From assembly GCA_963749875.1 (NCBI GenBank), contig CAVVOX010000002.1, forward strand, positions 372,001 to 436,000: a stretch of 64,000 nt of DNA, in the 5' to 3' direction. A program made the translations under genes and the position numbers. The notes beneath the pieces are model-generated. The model was not told where the DNA came from. It saw only the letters and a list, made by a program, of their open reading frames with translations, and made no database searches. This DNA is from JAHQVI01 sp963749875 (GTDB lineage Bacteria; Pseudomonadota; Alphaproteobacteria; Rhizobiales; Rhodomicrobiaceae). This document shows positions 52,692 to 61,786 of the stretch, one piece after another; the first letter of the stretch is position 1; every line of letters begins with the position of its first letter.

Positions 52692-53702
52692 ATGCTGGCA
52701 TTCATCCTTCGCCGCCTTGCCCTTCTGATCCCAACCTTCATCGGCATCACCATTGCCGCTTTCGGCTTCATTCGCATATTGCCCGGCGATCCGGTGCTTC
52801 TCATGGCGGGCGAACGCGGCCTCTCGCCGGAGCGCCATGCCGAACTCATGCACGAGCTCGGCTATGACCGTCCGCTTTACGAGCAATATTTCGATTTCCT
52901 GACCTCTGCGGTTTCGGGAGACCTGGGACATTCCGTCGTCACAAAGCGGCCCGTCTTCGAGGAATTCTTCACGCTCTTTCCGGCCACGCTCGAACTTTCG
53001 ATCTGCGCCATCCTGTTTGCCGTGATCCTCGGCGTCCCGGCGGGTGTTGTCGCCGCCACGCGGCGCGGATCGTGGCTCGACCAGTCGGTCATGGGCGCGG
53101 CGCTTGTCGGCTATTCCATGCCGATCTTCTGGTGGGGGCTGCTGCTTATCATCCTTTTCTCCGGCATACTCGGATGGACGCCGGTCTCGGGGCGCATCTC
53201 CCTGCTCTACTATTTCCCGCCCGTGACCGGCTCCATGCTGATCGACAGCCTACTTTCGGGACAGAAGGGCGCCTTTGCCTCCGCCCTATCCCATCTCATC
53301 CTGCCGACGATCGTTCTCGGCACCATTCCGCTCGCCGTGATCGCCCGGCAGACGCGCTCGGCCATGCTCGAAGTGCTCGGCGAGGACTATATCCGCACGG
53401 CGCGGGCCAAAGGCATGTCGACGGCGCGGGTCGTCGGCGTCCATGCGCTGCGCAACGCGCTCATTCCGGTCGTGACGACGATCGGGCTGCAGACCGGGGT
53501 GCTCATCACCGGCGCCATCCTGACCGAGACGATTTTCTCCTGGCCGGGGATCGGGAAGTGGATGGTCGACTCCATCTTCCGGCGCGATTACCCTTCCGTG
53601 CAGGGCGGCCTTTTGCTGATCGCGACGATGGTGATGATCGTCAATCTCGTCGTGGACGTGCTTTACGGGCTCATCAACCCGCGGATCCGGCGTATGGGAT
53701 GA
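52692..53702 (+). CDS. Dipeptide ABC transporter permease (DppB-like)
   Basis: 336 residues, six membrane spans. N-terminal FILRRLALLIPTFIGITIAA and RILPGDPV are typical of DppB. The EAA loop region is GEDYIRTARAKGMSTARVVG, followed by HALRNALIPVVTTIGLQTGV and ETIFSWPGIGKWMVDSIF. Begins the dppBCDF block, 8 bp before the second permease gene. Confidence 0.95.
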   Translation: MLAFILRRLALLIPTFIGITIAAFGFIRILPGDPVLLMAGERGLSPERHAELMHELGYDRPLYEQYFDFLTSAVSGDLGHSVVTKRPVFEEFFTLFPATLELSICAILFAVILGVPAGVVAATRRGSWLDQSVMGAALVGYSMPIFWWGLLLIILFSGILGWTPVSGRISLLYYFPPVTGSMLIDSLLSGQKGAFASALSHLILPTIVLGTIPLAVIARQTRSAMLEVLGEDYIRTARAKGMSTARVVGVHALRNALIPVVTTIGLQTGVLITGAILTETIFSWPGIGKWMVDSIFRRDYPSVQGGLLLIATMVMIVNLVVDVLYGLINPRIRRMG

Positions 53703-53709
53703 GGCTGCG

Positions 53710-54624
53710 ATGACGGATGCAATCCTGGAAATACAAGCGCCGGATACACGCCCCAGCGGCATGCGCGCGATGCTCGCGGAGTTCTGGTTCTACTTCCGCG
53801 AAAATCGGGGTGCTGTCATCGGCCTCTACGTCTTCGTCTTGATCTGCTTCGTTGCAATATTCGCCAGCCTGATCGCGCCGCACGGTCCGGCAATCCAATA
53901 TCGCGACGCGCTTCTGGCGCCGCCGGTCTGGCAGGAGGGGGGCGACTGGCGCTTTCTGCTCGGCACCGACGCCGTGGGCCGCGATATCCTCTCCCGCTTG
54001 ATCCATGGCGCGCGCTATTCGCTCTTTGTCGGCTGCATCGTCGTATCGGGCGCTATGGTCGTGGGCGTCGTCATCGGTCTGATCGCCGGATTCTTTGGCG
54101 GGATCATCGACACGCTGATCGTCCGCGTAATGGACATCATCCTGTCCTTCCCGAGCCTGCTGCTGGCGCTTGTCCTCGTCGCCGTCCTCGGCCCGAGCCT
54201 GACCAACGCAATCATCGCCATCGCCATCGTTCAGCAGCCCCATTATGTCCGTCTGACCCGCGCGGCGGTGCTGTCCGAGAAGAATGAGGACTATGTGACG
54301 GCCGCGCGCGTGGCGGGCGTCGGGCCGCTGCGGCTGATGGGCGTGACCATCCTGCCGAACTGTCTCGCCCCGCTGATCGTGCAGGCGGCCCTGTCTTTCT
54401 CGACCGCCATTCTCGATGCCGCCGCGCTCGGCTTTCTCGGCATGGGCGCGCAGCCCCCCATACCGGAATGGGGCACCATGCTCGCCGAGGCGCGCGAGTT
54501 CATTCTCAGGGCCTGGTGGGTCGTGACCTTTCCGGGGCTTGCCATCCTCATTGTCGTTCTCGCCATCAATCTGATGGGTGACGGGCTGCGCGACGCACTC
54601 GATCCCAAGCTGAAGAGGTCGTAA
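53710..54624 (+). CDS. Dipeptide ABC transporter permease (DppC-like)
   Basis: 304 residues. DppC landmarks: FRENRGAVIGLYVFVLI, LLGTDAVGRDILSRLIHGAR, the EAA region NEDYVTAARVAGVGPLRLMG followed by ILPNCLAPLIVQA, and AALGFLGMGAQPPIPEWGTM. It forms the channel with the DppB-like subunit. The next gene begins after 2 bp. Confidence 0.95.
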   Translation: MTDAILEIQAPDTRPSGMRAMLAEFWFYFRENRGAVIGLYVFVLICFVAIFASLIAPHGPAIQYRDALLAPPVWQEGGDWRFLLGTDAVGRDILSRLIHGARYSLFVGCIVVSGAMVVGVVIGLIAGFFGGIIDTLIVRVMDIILSFPSLLLALVLVAVLGPSLTNAIIAIAIVQQPHYVRLTRAAVLSEKNEDYVTAARVAGVGPLRLMGVTILPNCLAPLIVQAALSFSTAILDAAALGFLGMGAQPPIPEWGTMLAEAREFILRAWWVVTFPGLAILIVVLAINLMGDGLRDALDPKLKRS

Positions 54625-54626
54625 GC

Positions 54627-55625
54627 GTGGCCCTTCTGGAGATCGAAAACCTCACGGTCGAATTCGCCACCGCTGCCGGACCCTTGCGGGCCGTGGACCG
54701 CGTTTCGCTGACCATCGACGCACGCGAGGTTCTCGCGATTGTCGGTGAGTCCGGCTCCGGAAAATCCGTCTCCATGCTGGCCGTGATGGGGCTCCTGCCG
54801 CCGATCGCCACCGTTGCCGCCGACAGGCTGAACTTCGATGGCATCGACCTGCTCACACTGTCCGACCGGCAGAGGCGCCGCATCATGGGCGCGGACATCT
54901 CGATGATCTTCCAGGAGCCGATGTCGAGCCTCAACCCCTGCTTCACCATCGGCTTCCAGCTCGCCGAAGTGCTCAAGATCCATTCCGATATGAACCGCGC
55001 TCAGCGGCGCAGCCGCGCCGTGGCGCTGCTCGATCAGGTCGGCATCCCTTCCCCCGCCAAGCGGCTGAACGCCTTTCCTCACGAGCTTTCCGGCGGGATG
55101 AATCAGCGCGTCATGATCGCGATGGCGATAGCCTGCAATCCGAAGCTCCTGATCGCCGACGAGCCGACCACGGCGCTCGACGTCACGATCCAGGCGCAGA
55201 TTCTCGATCTTTTGCTCAAGCTTCAGCAGGATTACGGCATGGCATTGATCCTGGTGACGCACGACATGGGCGTCGTCGCCGAGACCGCACAGCGCGTCTC
55301 CGTTCTCTATGCCGGACAGAAAGTCGAGGAGCAGTCCGTCCTCGATCTGTTTGCGGACCCGCATCACCCTTACACCGCAGCGCTGCTGGCCGCTCTGCCC
55401 GAACGCGCGACGGCCGGCCACCTGCCTTCTATCGCCGGCGTGGTGCCCGGCGTGTTCGACCGGCCGACGGGCTGCCTTTTCTCACCGCGTTGCCGCTTCG
55501 CAACCGATTATTGCAAGGCCGTTCAGCCCGGCCAGGCCCGCAAGGCGGAAGGCGAGGCGCTATGCCACTATCCCCTGAAAGCCGGTGTCCCGCAGGGGCA
55601 CCCCGCAGTCGAGAGCGTGGCATGA
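54627..55625 (+). CDS. Dipeptide ABC transporter ATP-binding protein (DppD-like)
   Basis: 332 residues, GTG start. Walker A GESGSGKSVSML, Q-loop FQEPMSSLNPCFTIG, signature ELSGGMNQRVMIAMAIACNP, Walker B LLIADEPTTALDVTIQAQIL, switch His VTHDMGVVAE. The C-terminal oligopeptide/dipeptide extension with a Cys cluster (GCLFSPRC...C...C) probably binds an iron-sulfur cluster, as described for this class. It overlaps the next gene by 4 bp. Confidence 0.95.
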   Translation: MALLEIENLTVEFATAAGPLRAVDRVSLTIDAREVLAIVGESGSGKSVSMLAVMGLLPPIATVAADRLNFDGIDLLTLSDRQRRRIMGADISMIFQEPMSSLNPCFTIGFQLAEVLKIHSDMNRAQRRSRAVALLDQVGIPSPAKRLNAFPHELSGGMNQRVMIAMAIACNPKLLIADEPTTALDVTIQAQILDLLLKLQQDYGMALILVTHDMGVVAETAQRVSVLYAGQKVEEQSVLDLFADPHHPYTAALLAALPERATAGHLPSIAGVVPGVFDRPTGCLFSPRCRFATDYCKAVQPGQARKAEGEALCHYPLKAGVPQGHPAVESVA

Positions 55626-56629
55626 CGGGTGAGGTCGTTCTTCAGGCGCGGGATCTGGCCAGGCATTACACGGTGTCGCGCGGATTGCTGCGCGACAGCG
55701 CCATTCTGAAGGCCGTCGATGGGGCGAGCTTCGATCTGCACCGGGGCCGGACCCTGGCGGTCGTGGGGGAATCCGGCTGCGGAAAATCGACGCTTGCCCG
55801 CCTCGTCACCATGATCGAGGAGCCGACGAGAGGCAGTCTCAACATTCTCGGCGAGGAAATCGCCGGAGCCTCCCGCGCGGTCCGCAGAAAATTGCGCCCC
55901 AGCGTCCAGATCGTCTTCCAGGACCCCTATGGCTCGCTCAATCCGCGGCAGAAGATCGGGGCGGCGCTCGAGGAACCGCTTCTCGTCAATACGGACCTTA
56001 AGGCGGCCGCGCGCCGTGAAAAGGCCGAGGCGATGATGGCGGCAGTCGGCCTCCGGCGGGAATATTACGGCAGATTTCCACATATGTTCTCCGGCGGGCA
56101 GCGCCAGCGCATCGCCATTGCGCGCGCCCTGATGCTCGATCCGGCGATCCTCGTTCTGGATGAGCCGGTCTCGGCGCTCGATGTCTCGATCCAGGCGCAG
56201 GTGCTCAATCTGCTCGCCGATCTTCAGCAAAGGCACAACCTCGCTTTTCTGTTCATCAGCCATGACCTCTCGGTCGTCCGTCACATCGCCGATGAGGTGA
56301 TGGTGATGTATCTCGGCCGGCCGGTGGAGCAGGGGGCGAGCAGGACGATCTTCCAGGACCCGCGCCATCCCTATACCCGCGCCTTGCTCTCAGCGACGCC
56401 CATCGCCGACCCGGCGCGGCACAAGGAGCGCATCGTCCTCAGAGGCGAGTTGCCTTCGCCGCTCGATCCGCCCCCCGGCTGCGCCTTCAATCCGCGCTGT
56501 CCCTTGGCATTCGACCGCTGCGTCAGGGAGCGGCCCCTGCTCTTGCCGATCGCCGGGCGCGCGGCCGCTTGTCACGCCTGTGAGGAAAACGAAGCGGGGA
56601 CTGAGCTCGACAAGTGCCGCTCCGCCTGA
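55622..56629 (+). CDS. Dipeptide ABC transporter ATP-binding protein (DppF-like)
   Basis: 335 residues from the ATG at 55622. Walker A GESGCGKSTLAR, Q-loop FQDPYGSLNPRQKIG, signature FSGGQRQRIAIARALMLDP, Walker B ILVLDEPVSALDVSIQAQVL, switch His FISHDLSVVRHI. The C-terminal cysteine pattern (GCAFNPRCPLAFDRC) also matches the DppF class. It forms a heterodimer with the DppD-like subunit and closes the operon. Confidence 0.95.
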   Translation: MTGEVVLQARDLARHYTVSRGLLRDSAILKAVDGASFDLHRGRTLAVVGESGCGKSTLARLVTMIEEPTRGSLNILGEEIAGASRAVRRKLRPSVQIVFQDPYGSLNPRQKIGAALEEPLLVNTDLKAAARREKAEAMMAAVGLRREYYGRFPHMFSGGQRQRIAIARALMLDPAILVLDEPVSALDVSIQAQVLNLLADLQQRHNLAFLFISHDLSVVRHIADEVMVMYLGRPVEQGASRTIFQDPRHPYTRALLSATPIADPARHKERIVLRGELPSPLDPPPGCAFNPRCPLAFDRCVRERPLLLPIAGRAAACHACEENEAGTELDKCRSA

Positions 56630-56777
56630 GCCCGGATGCGGCCGCGCGGACGATTTCGGCCCTCGTGCCGAGCCATATTTTGTGCTGAAAATGCTAATCT
56701 GATTATTTCTGCCGTATCGAAGAGCGCAAGCCGCTGACATACTGCACATATTGAAGAATGATTCAGGGAGGAACGCG

Positions 56778-57761
56778 ATGCACAAGCTTTTCGTGAAATC
56801 GGCGCTTGCAGCCTTGGCGCTCGCCGCGGCTGCCGCCCCGTCCAGCGCTTTCGAGCCGGAAAATGTCGAATGTATTGCGCCGGCCAATCCCGGCGGTGGA
56901 TGGGATTTCACCTGCCGGCAGGTCGGCAAGGTGTTCTACGACCTCAAGAAGACACCCGGCCCAGTCCAGGTGACGAATAAGGCGGGCGGCGGCGGCGCGG
57001 TCGCATTTGCCGAGGTGGTTGCCAAGCGCAACAGTGAAAACAACCTGCTGATCGCGGCATCGACGGCGACGACGACGCGGCTTGCCCAAGGGCAGTTTGC
57101 CGGTTTCACGGCCGATCAGGTGCGCTGGCTCGGCAGCCTCGGCGCGGATTACGGTGTGATCGCCGTCGCCAAGGACAGCCCCTACAAGACGCTTCCGGAT
57201 CTGATGGACGCCATCAAGGCCGATCCGACGAAAGTGTCGATTGCCGGCGGCAGCGCGGTCGGCGGATGGGATCATCTGAAGGTTCTGATCGCGGCGAAAG
57301 CGGCCGGCATCGACAATGTGAGGTCGATCAAATATGTCGCCTTCCAGGGCGGTGGCGAAGCGGTCACGCAGCTGATCGGCGGCCATGTTCAGGCCTTTTC
57401 CGGCGATATTTCCGAAGCCCTCGGCTTCATGCAGTCCGGCGATCTGCGCGTTTTGGCGGTTCTGGCGCCGGAGCGGCTGCCCGGCGATCTGGCCAATCTA
57501 CCCACGGCCAAGGAGCAGGGCATCGACGCCGTCGGTCCGAACTGGCGCGGCTTTTACGGTCCGGGCGAAATGTCGGACGAGGCATATGACTACTGGTCGA
57601 AGACGATCGCGGATGTCTATGCGTCGGACGAATGGAAGACGATCATGTCCGACAACGGCCTGATGCCATTTGGCAAGACCGGCCCCGAATTGACCGAATT
57701 CGTCAAGCAGCAGGTCGAAAACATCAAGGCCATCTCGAAAGATATCGGACTGATCAAGTGA
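56778..57761 (+). CDS. tctC: Tripartite tricarboxylate transporter substrate-binding protein
   Basis: 327 residues from the ATG at 56778 (MHKLFVKSALAALALAAAAA), with TCAGGGAGGAACGCG upstream. Signal peptide ending in SSAFEPE. TctC/Bug fold: VECIAPANPGGGWDFTCRQV, VTNKAGGGGAVAFAEV, and the conserved DLMDAIKADPTKVSIAGGSA and YVAFQGGGEAVTQLIGGHV. Binds a carboxylate such as citrate or similar. First of a tctCBA operon; it overlaps tctB by 4 bp (GTGA). Confidence 0.94.
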   Translation: MHKLFVKSALAALALAAAAAPSSAFEPENVECIAPANPGGGWDFTCRQVGKVFYDLKKTPGPVQVTNKAGGGGAVAFAEVVAKRNSENNLLIAASTATTTRLAQGQFAGFTADQVRWLGSLGADYGVIAVAKDSPYKTLPDLMDAIKADPTKVSIAGGSAVGGWDHLKVLIAAKAAGIDNVRSIKYVAFQGGGEAVTQLIGGHVQAFSGDISEALGFMQSGDLRVLAVLAPERLPGDLANLPTAKEQGIDAVGPNWRGFYGPGEMSDEAYDYWSKTIADVYASDEWKTIMSDNGLMPFGKTGPELTEFVKQQVENIKAISKDIGLIK

Positions 57762-58192
57762 GTTCGGACCGTTTGCTGGGGGCAATCGGTCTGATCCTCG
57801 GGGTGGCGTTCATCTGGAGCGCCACCCAGATCGAAACCGGCTTCATCGTCGATCCGCTCGGGCCGCGCACATTCCCGGTGATTGTCGGCGGCGTGCTGGC
57901 GCTTGCCTCGCTCTTCATACTGCTGAGGCCGGATCCGAAGCCGGACTGGCCGATTGCCTCGCGATGGATGGAGATCGTGGCGGCGGTCGCGGTCCTGATC
58001 GGCTATTCGCTGTTTCTCGAAGAGGTCGGATTTGTGGTCGCCACGGCGATCGCCGCAGCGCTCCTCAGCTGGCGCCTCGGCAGCCGCCTGCACTGGGCCG
58101 TCGTCTCCGGCATCGGGATTTCGCTCGGGATCTACGCCATCTTCCATCTCGTTCTCGGCCTGTCGCTTGCCAAAGGCCCCTTGGGATTTTGA
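57758..58192 (+). CDS. tctB: Tripartite tricarboxylate transporter small membrane subunit
   Basis: 144 residues, GTG start at 57758 overlapping the tctC stop by 4 bp. Four hydrophobic spans: LLGAIGLILGVAFIWSATQI, FPVIVGGVLALASLFILL, WMEIVAAVAVLIGYSLFL and the C-terminal ISLGIYAIFHLVLGL. This is the low-conservation TctB subunit. It sits 3 bp before tctA. Confidence 0.9.
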   Translation: MSSDRLLGAIGLILGVAFIWSATQIETGFIVDPLGPRTFPVIVGGVLALASLFILLRPDPKPDWPIASRWMEIVAAVAVLIGYSLFLEEVGFVVATAIAAALLSWRLGSRLHWAVVSGIGISLGIYAIFHLVLGLSLAKGPLGF

Positions 58193-58195
58193 GCC

Positions 58196-59722
58196 ATGGA
58201 CATTCTGACCAATCTTGCGCAGGGCTTCGACGTTGCGCTGACCTGGCAGAATCTCGGCTTGGCGCTCATCGGCTGCCTTCTCGGCACGATCATCGGCGCC
58301 CTTCCCGGACTTGGGCCCTCGAACGGCGTTGCGATCCTCATTCCTCTTGCCTTCACGCTCGGGCTCCCGGCCACGCCAGCGTTGATCCTGCTGACCAGCG
58401 TCTATTACGGCGCCATGTATGGCGGGCGCATCTCCAGCATTCTGATCAACATACCGGGCGACGAGCCCGCCCTGATGTCGACCCTGGACGGCTACCCGAT
58501 GGCGCGTCAGGGCAAAGCCGGCGAGGCGCTCGCCCTCTCCGGGACGGCATCGTTCGTGGGAAGCTTCCTCGCCACGATCGGCGTTGCGCTTTTCGCCCCG
58601 CTGCTGGTCCAGGTCGCCTTGCTCTTTGGCCCGGCCGAGTATTTCGCGCTGTTCACCCTCGCTTTCGCCACGCTGGGCGGCGTGTCGAGCGCTAATCAGG
58701 GCAAGTCGGCCATGGCGGCCGCGCTCGGCCTCGGCATCGCGATGATCGGCATCGACGGATCGACCGGTACGCAGCGCTTCACCTTCGGTAATATCCATCT
58801 GCTCGAAGGGATCGATTTCCTCGTCGCGATCGTCGGGCTGTTCGCGATTTCCGAAGTTCTCCTGTTCATGGAGCATAAGGGCGAGGGCACGCCGTCCGGC
58901 GTCAAGCTGGACCGCATCACCGTCCCCTTGTCGACTTTGCGGCGGTGCTTCGGCGCGATGATGCGCGGCTCCGGCATCGGCTTCATCGCTGGCATTCTGC
59001 CGGGCGCCGGCGCATCGCTTGGCAGCTTCGTTGCCTATACGATGGAAAAACGCATCTCCGACGGCAACAAGACGTTCGGCAAGGGCGATCCGCGGGGGCT
59101 GGCGGCTCCGGAAGCGGGCAACAATGCCTCGGCGGGCGGTGCGCTCATTCCGATGCTTTCGCTCGGTGTGCCGGGCAGCGGGACGACGGCGGTGCTGCTC
59201 GCGATGCTGCTCACCCTCAACATCACGCCGGGACCGCTGCTTTTCCAGAACAATCCCGATGTCGTCTGGGGCCTGATCGCGGCCTTGTTCATCGCCAATA
59301 TCATTCTCTTTGCGATGAACGTGCCGCTCGTCGGCCTGTTCGTACAGGTTCTCCAGGTGCCGCCGCGCGTGCTGATGCCCACCGTGGCGATGGTGAGCGC
59401 CGTCGGCATTTACGGCCTATCGGGGAGCACGTTCGACCTGCTGCTCATGGTCGGTTTCGGCGTCGGCGGCTATATGCTGAGGAAGCTCGATGTGCCGCTC
59501 GTCCCGATTATCCTAGGCATTCTTCTCGGCAATCAGATGGAAGACAATCTCCGCCGCGCCCTGACGATCTCCAATGGCGATTGGAGCATCCTCTGGGCGA
59601 GCCCTCTGGCGATTGCCCTGTGGTCGCTCGCGGTGATCGGTTTCGTTGCGCCGATGATCCTCGGACGGTTCCTGCGGCCGGAATTGCCCGCGTCGACCGC
59701 CGAAGCGCTCGACACCGATTAG
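58196..59722 (+). CDS. tctA: Tripartite tricarboxylate transporter large membrane subunit
   Basis: 508 residues, about 12 membrane spans. The TctA signature is present: IIGALPGLGPSNGVAILIPL near the start, YYGAMYGGRISSILINIPGD, and GILPGAGASLGSFVAYTMEK with PEAGNNASAGGALIPMLSLG. Forms the transport channel with TctB. It ends the operon; the SDR gene starts 61 bp later. Confidence 0.96.
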   Translation: MDILTNLAQGFDVALTWQNLGLALIGCLLGTIIGALPGLGPSNGVAILIPLAFTLGLPATPALILLTSVYYGAMYGGRISSILINIPGDEPALMSTLDGYPMARQGKAGEALALSGTASFVGSFLATIGVALFAPLLVQVALLFGPAEYFALFTLAFATLGGVSSANQGKSAMAAALGLGIAMIGIDGSTGTQRFTFGNIHLLEGIDFLVAIVGLFAISEVLLFMEHKGEGTPSGVKLDRITVPLSTLRRCFGAMMRGSGIGFIAGILPGAGASLGSFVAYTMEKRISDGNKTFGKGDPRGLAAPEAGNNASAGGALIPMLSLGVPGSGTTAVLLAMLLTLNITPGPLLFQNNPDVVWGLIAALFIANIILFAMNVPLVGLFVQVLQVPPRVLMPTVAMVSAVGIYGLSGSTFDLLLMVGFGVGGYMLRKLDVPLVPIILGILLGNQMEDNLRRALTISNGDWSILWASPLAIALWSLAVIGFVAPMILGRFLRPELPASTAEALDTD

Positions 59723-59783
59723 GCAGGATCGAAGGGGCCCGCCAGCTATCTCGGTCAACGAACAGAAATTAAGGGAAACAGCC

Positions 59784-60536
59784 ATGCAGCTCGAAGGGAA
59801 ACGGACAATCGTCACCGGCGCGGCCTCCGGGTTCGGACGCGGGATCGCCGAACGCTTTGTCAAGGAAGGGGCGAAGGTCGCCGTTCTCGACATCAATGAA
59901 GACGGAGCGAAGGCGGTCGCCGGGGAGCTGGGCGATGCGGCGATTGCCATCGGTTGCGATGTCTCGCGGGCCGGCGACATCAACGCCGCCGTCGCCCGGA
60001 CGATCGAAGCCTTCGGCGGCGTCGATGTGGTCGTTAACAATGCCGGCTGGTCGCATAAGAACCGGCCGCTGATGGAAGTCGATGAGGCGACGTTCCGCAA
60101 GGTTTACGACATTAATGTGCTGTCCATCTTTCATATGACCAAGGCAATCGTGCCGCACTGGCTCGAGCGGAAATATCCGGGCGTGATGATCAATATCGGC
60201 TCGACCGCCGGCATTCGCCCGCGCCCCGGCCTCACCTGGTACAATTCGTCCAAGGGCGCAGTCCACGCGATGACGAAGTCGCTCGCCATCGAGCTGGCGC
60301 CGGAGAAAATCCGCGTCTGCGCTCTCGCGCCGGTGATGGGCGCAACGGGCCTCCTGGAGACATTCATGGGCATGCCCGATACGCCGGAGAACCGGCAGAA
60401 ATTCATCGCCACCATCCCGTTCGGCCGCATGAGTGAGCCAAAGGATCTGGCGAATGCCGCCCTGTTCCTTGCCTCCGACCAGGCCGAGTTCCTGACCGGC
60501 GTCATTCTCGAGGTCGATGGCGGGCGGACGATTTAG
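59784..60536 (+). CDS. Short-chain dehydrogenase/reductase, FabG-like
   Basis: 250 residues. TGAASGFGRGIAERF cofactor motif, CDVSRAGDI, NNAGWSHKNRPL, catalytic Ser in INIGSTAGI, Tyr and Lys in WYNSSKGAVHA, C-terminal GVILEVDGGRTI. NAD(P)-dependent oxidoreductase of unknown substrate. It follows the tripartite transporter genes closely on the same strand and may act on its substrate, an inference. It precedes repeat B11. Confidence 0.92.
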   Translation: MQLEGKRTIVTGAASGFGRGIAERFVKEGAKVAVLDINEDGAKAVAGELGDAAIAIGCDVSRAGDINAAVARTIEAFGGVDVVVNNAGWSHKNRPLMEVDEATFRKVYDINVLSIFHMTKAIVPHWLERKYPGVMINIGSTAGIRPRPGLTWYNSSKGAVHAMTKSLAIELAPEKIRVCALAPVMGATGLLETFMGMPDTPENRQKFIATIPFGRMSEPKDLANAALFLASDQAEFLTGVILEVDGGRTI

Positions 60537-60566
60537 AGAATGATCAGTTCGGATAGAAACGACGCT

Positions 60567-60696
60567 TTAGCGCAACGCGCGTCCAAGCATGTCCCCGCGA
60601 AGGCGGGGTTGGACGTGGGAACAGTTGCGCTAATTTATTGAAATCGATCAACTTGACCTCGTCCAAGTGGTTCCACTTGAACGAGGGTTGATCTAG
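60567..60696 (+). repeat. Palindromic element B, copy 11 (full length)
   Basis: 130 bp from TTAG (60567-60570) to CTAG (60693-60696). Both hairpins intact with small differences (GGGGTTGGACGTGG in hairpin 1). It is located in the convergent gap between the SDR and EamA genes. Confidence 0.92.
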
Positions 60697-60707
60697 ATCA
60701 CGCTGCT

Positions 60708-60804
60708 TACCTCTCCCAAGGAGAGAGGTCGGGATGCGTTAGCATTCCGGGTGAGGGGGTATTGCATCGATAGGGTGTCACCCCTCTCCCCAAGGAGAGG
60801 GAGT
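60708..60804. repeat. Intergenic repeat type E, copy 3
   Basis: TTACCTCTCCCAAGGAGAGAGG hairpin, then GGGATGCGTTAGCATTCC hairpin with GGGTGAGGGGGT, then CACCCCTCTCCCCAAGGAGAGGG. The same CCTCTCCC/GGTGAGGGGG pattern as copies 1 and 2. It follows B11 directly. Confidence 0.65.
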
Positions 60805-60859
60805 TGTCGGCGTAAGCCCGATCGATTCAGCTTCAAATGATCCCGCTTTAGTGCAGAAA

Positions 60860-61786
60860 TCAAGCGGCCTTCGGTTGCCGCTTCAGATAGGGCCAGGCCA
60901 GCTCCAGCAGCACCGAGCTGCAAATCACGACAATGGCCAGGACTTGCCAATGGGTGATCTGCTGTTGGAGAAAGGCCAGCGCCAGCAGTGCGGTGATCAC
61001 CGGCTTCAGGAAGAAAAGATAGCTTCCGCGCGTGATGTCGGGCACCGCTGCCAGCCCGCCCAGCCAGAAGAGCTGTGTCAGCGTCGTATTCCAGAAGCCC
61101 AGCGTAATCAGCGCCGCCGCCGCCCCGGCGGGCTTGTCGAACAAGGCGAGCGGATTGACCCAGCGCCCGAACGCGATCCCGACGATGATCCAGAGGCCGA
61201 TGGCGCCGATGGTCAGGCTGAGCGTTGTAATCCGAATGGCGCCATATTGCTGGATGTACGGCTTGACCAGTACGGCATAGGCCGATGCGAGCGACGCGCA
61301 GCCGAGCGTGAGAAAGATCCCGGTGAGCGAGCTGCTCTCCGCGGTCAGCTTCGCCAGATAGCCGTCCGTCAGCAGCAGCGCCACGCCGAGTATGGCGGCA
61401 AAGCCGCTGACCAGCTTGGGCGCTGTGATCGGCGCACGGTTGATCACCAGATTTGAAAGTCCGACGAAAATCGGGATCGTGGTCACGAGCGTTCCCACCT
61501 GCACGACCGTCGCATAGTCGAGGGCCCAGTGAAAAAACAGATAGGCGAGACTGACGCCGACGATCGAGAGCGGAACGAGCGCGCGCCAATGCGCTGCAAG
61601 CGGCGTCATTAGATCCCGCTGCCTGGGCCACACCGCACAAATCAGGATAAGGCCGAGCGCGCCCAGCATATAGCGCCAGACGGAGGCTTCCGGCCCGGCA
61701 ACGCCGGAGAGGACGGCGAAGAATTCGCTGGAGGCGTGGCCGGTCACGCCAATGAACACCATGAGATAGGCAAGCCATGCAGCCAT
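60860..61786 (-). CDS. EamA/DMT family permease
   Basis: 308 residues from the ATG at 61786 (MAAWLAYLMVFIGVTGHASS). Ten hydrophobic segments as two EamA units; for example LVPLSIVGVSLAYLFFHWAL and VVQVGTLVTTIPIFVGLSNL, with the second unit ending LLALAFLQQQITHWQVLAIV. Drug/metabolite transporter superfamily; substrate unknown. Its ATG overlaps the stop of the alpha/beta hydrolase gene by one base, so it is the second gene of a two-gene operon. Confidence 0.9.
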   Translation of the reverse strand: MAAWLAYLMVFIGVTGHASSEFFAVLSGVAGPEASVWRYMLGALGLILICAVWPRQRDLMTPLAAHWRALVPLSIVGVSLAYLFFHWALDYATVVQVGTLVTTIPIFVGLSNLVINRAPITAPKLVSGFAAILGVALLLTDGYLAKLTAESSSLTGIFLTLGCASLASAYAVLVKPYIQQYGAIRITTLSLTIGAIGLWIIVGIAFGRWVNPLALFDKPAGAAAALITLGFWNTTLTQLFWLGGLAAVPDITRGSYLFFLKPVITALLALAFLQQQITHWQVLAIVVICSSVLLELAWPYLKRQPKAA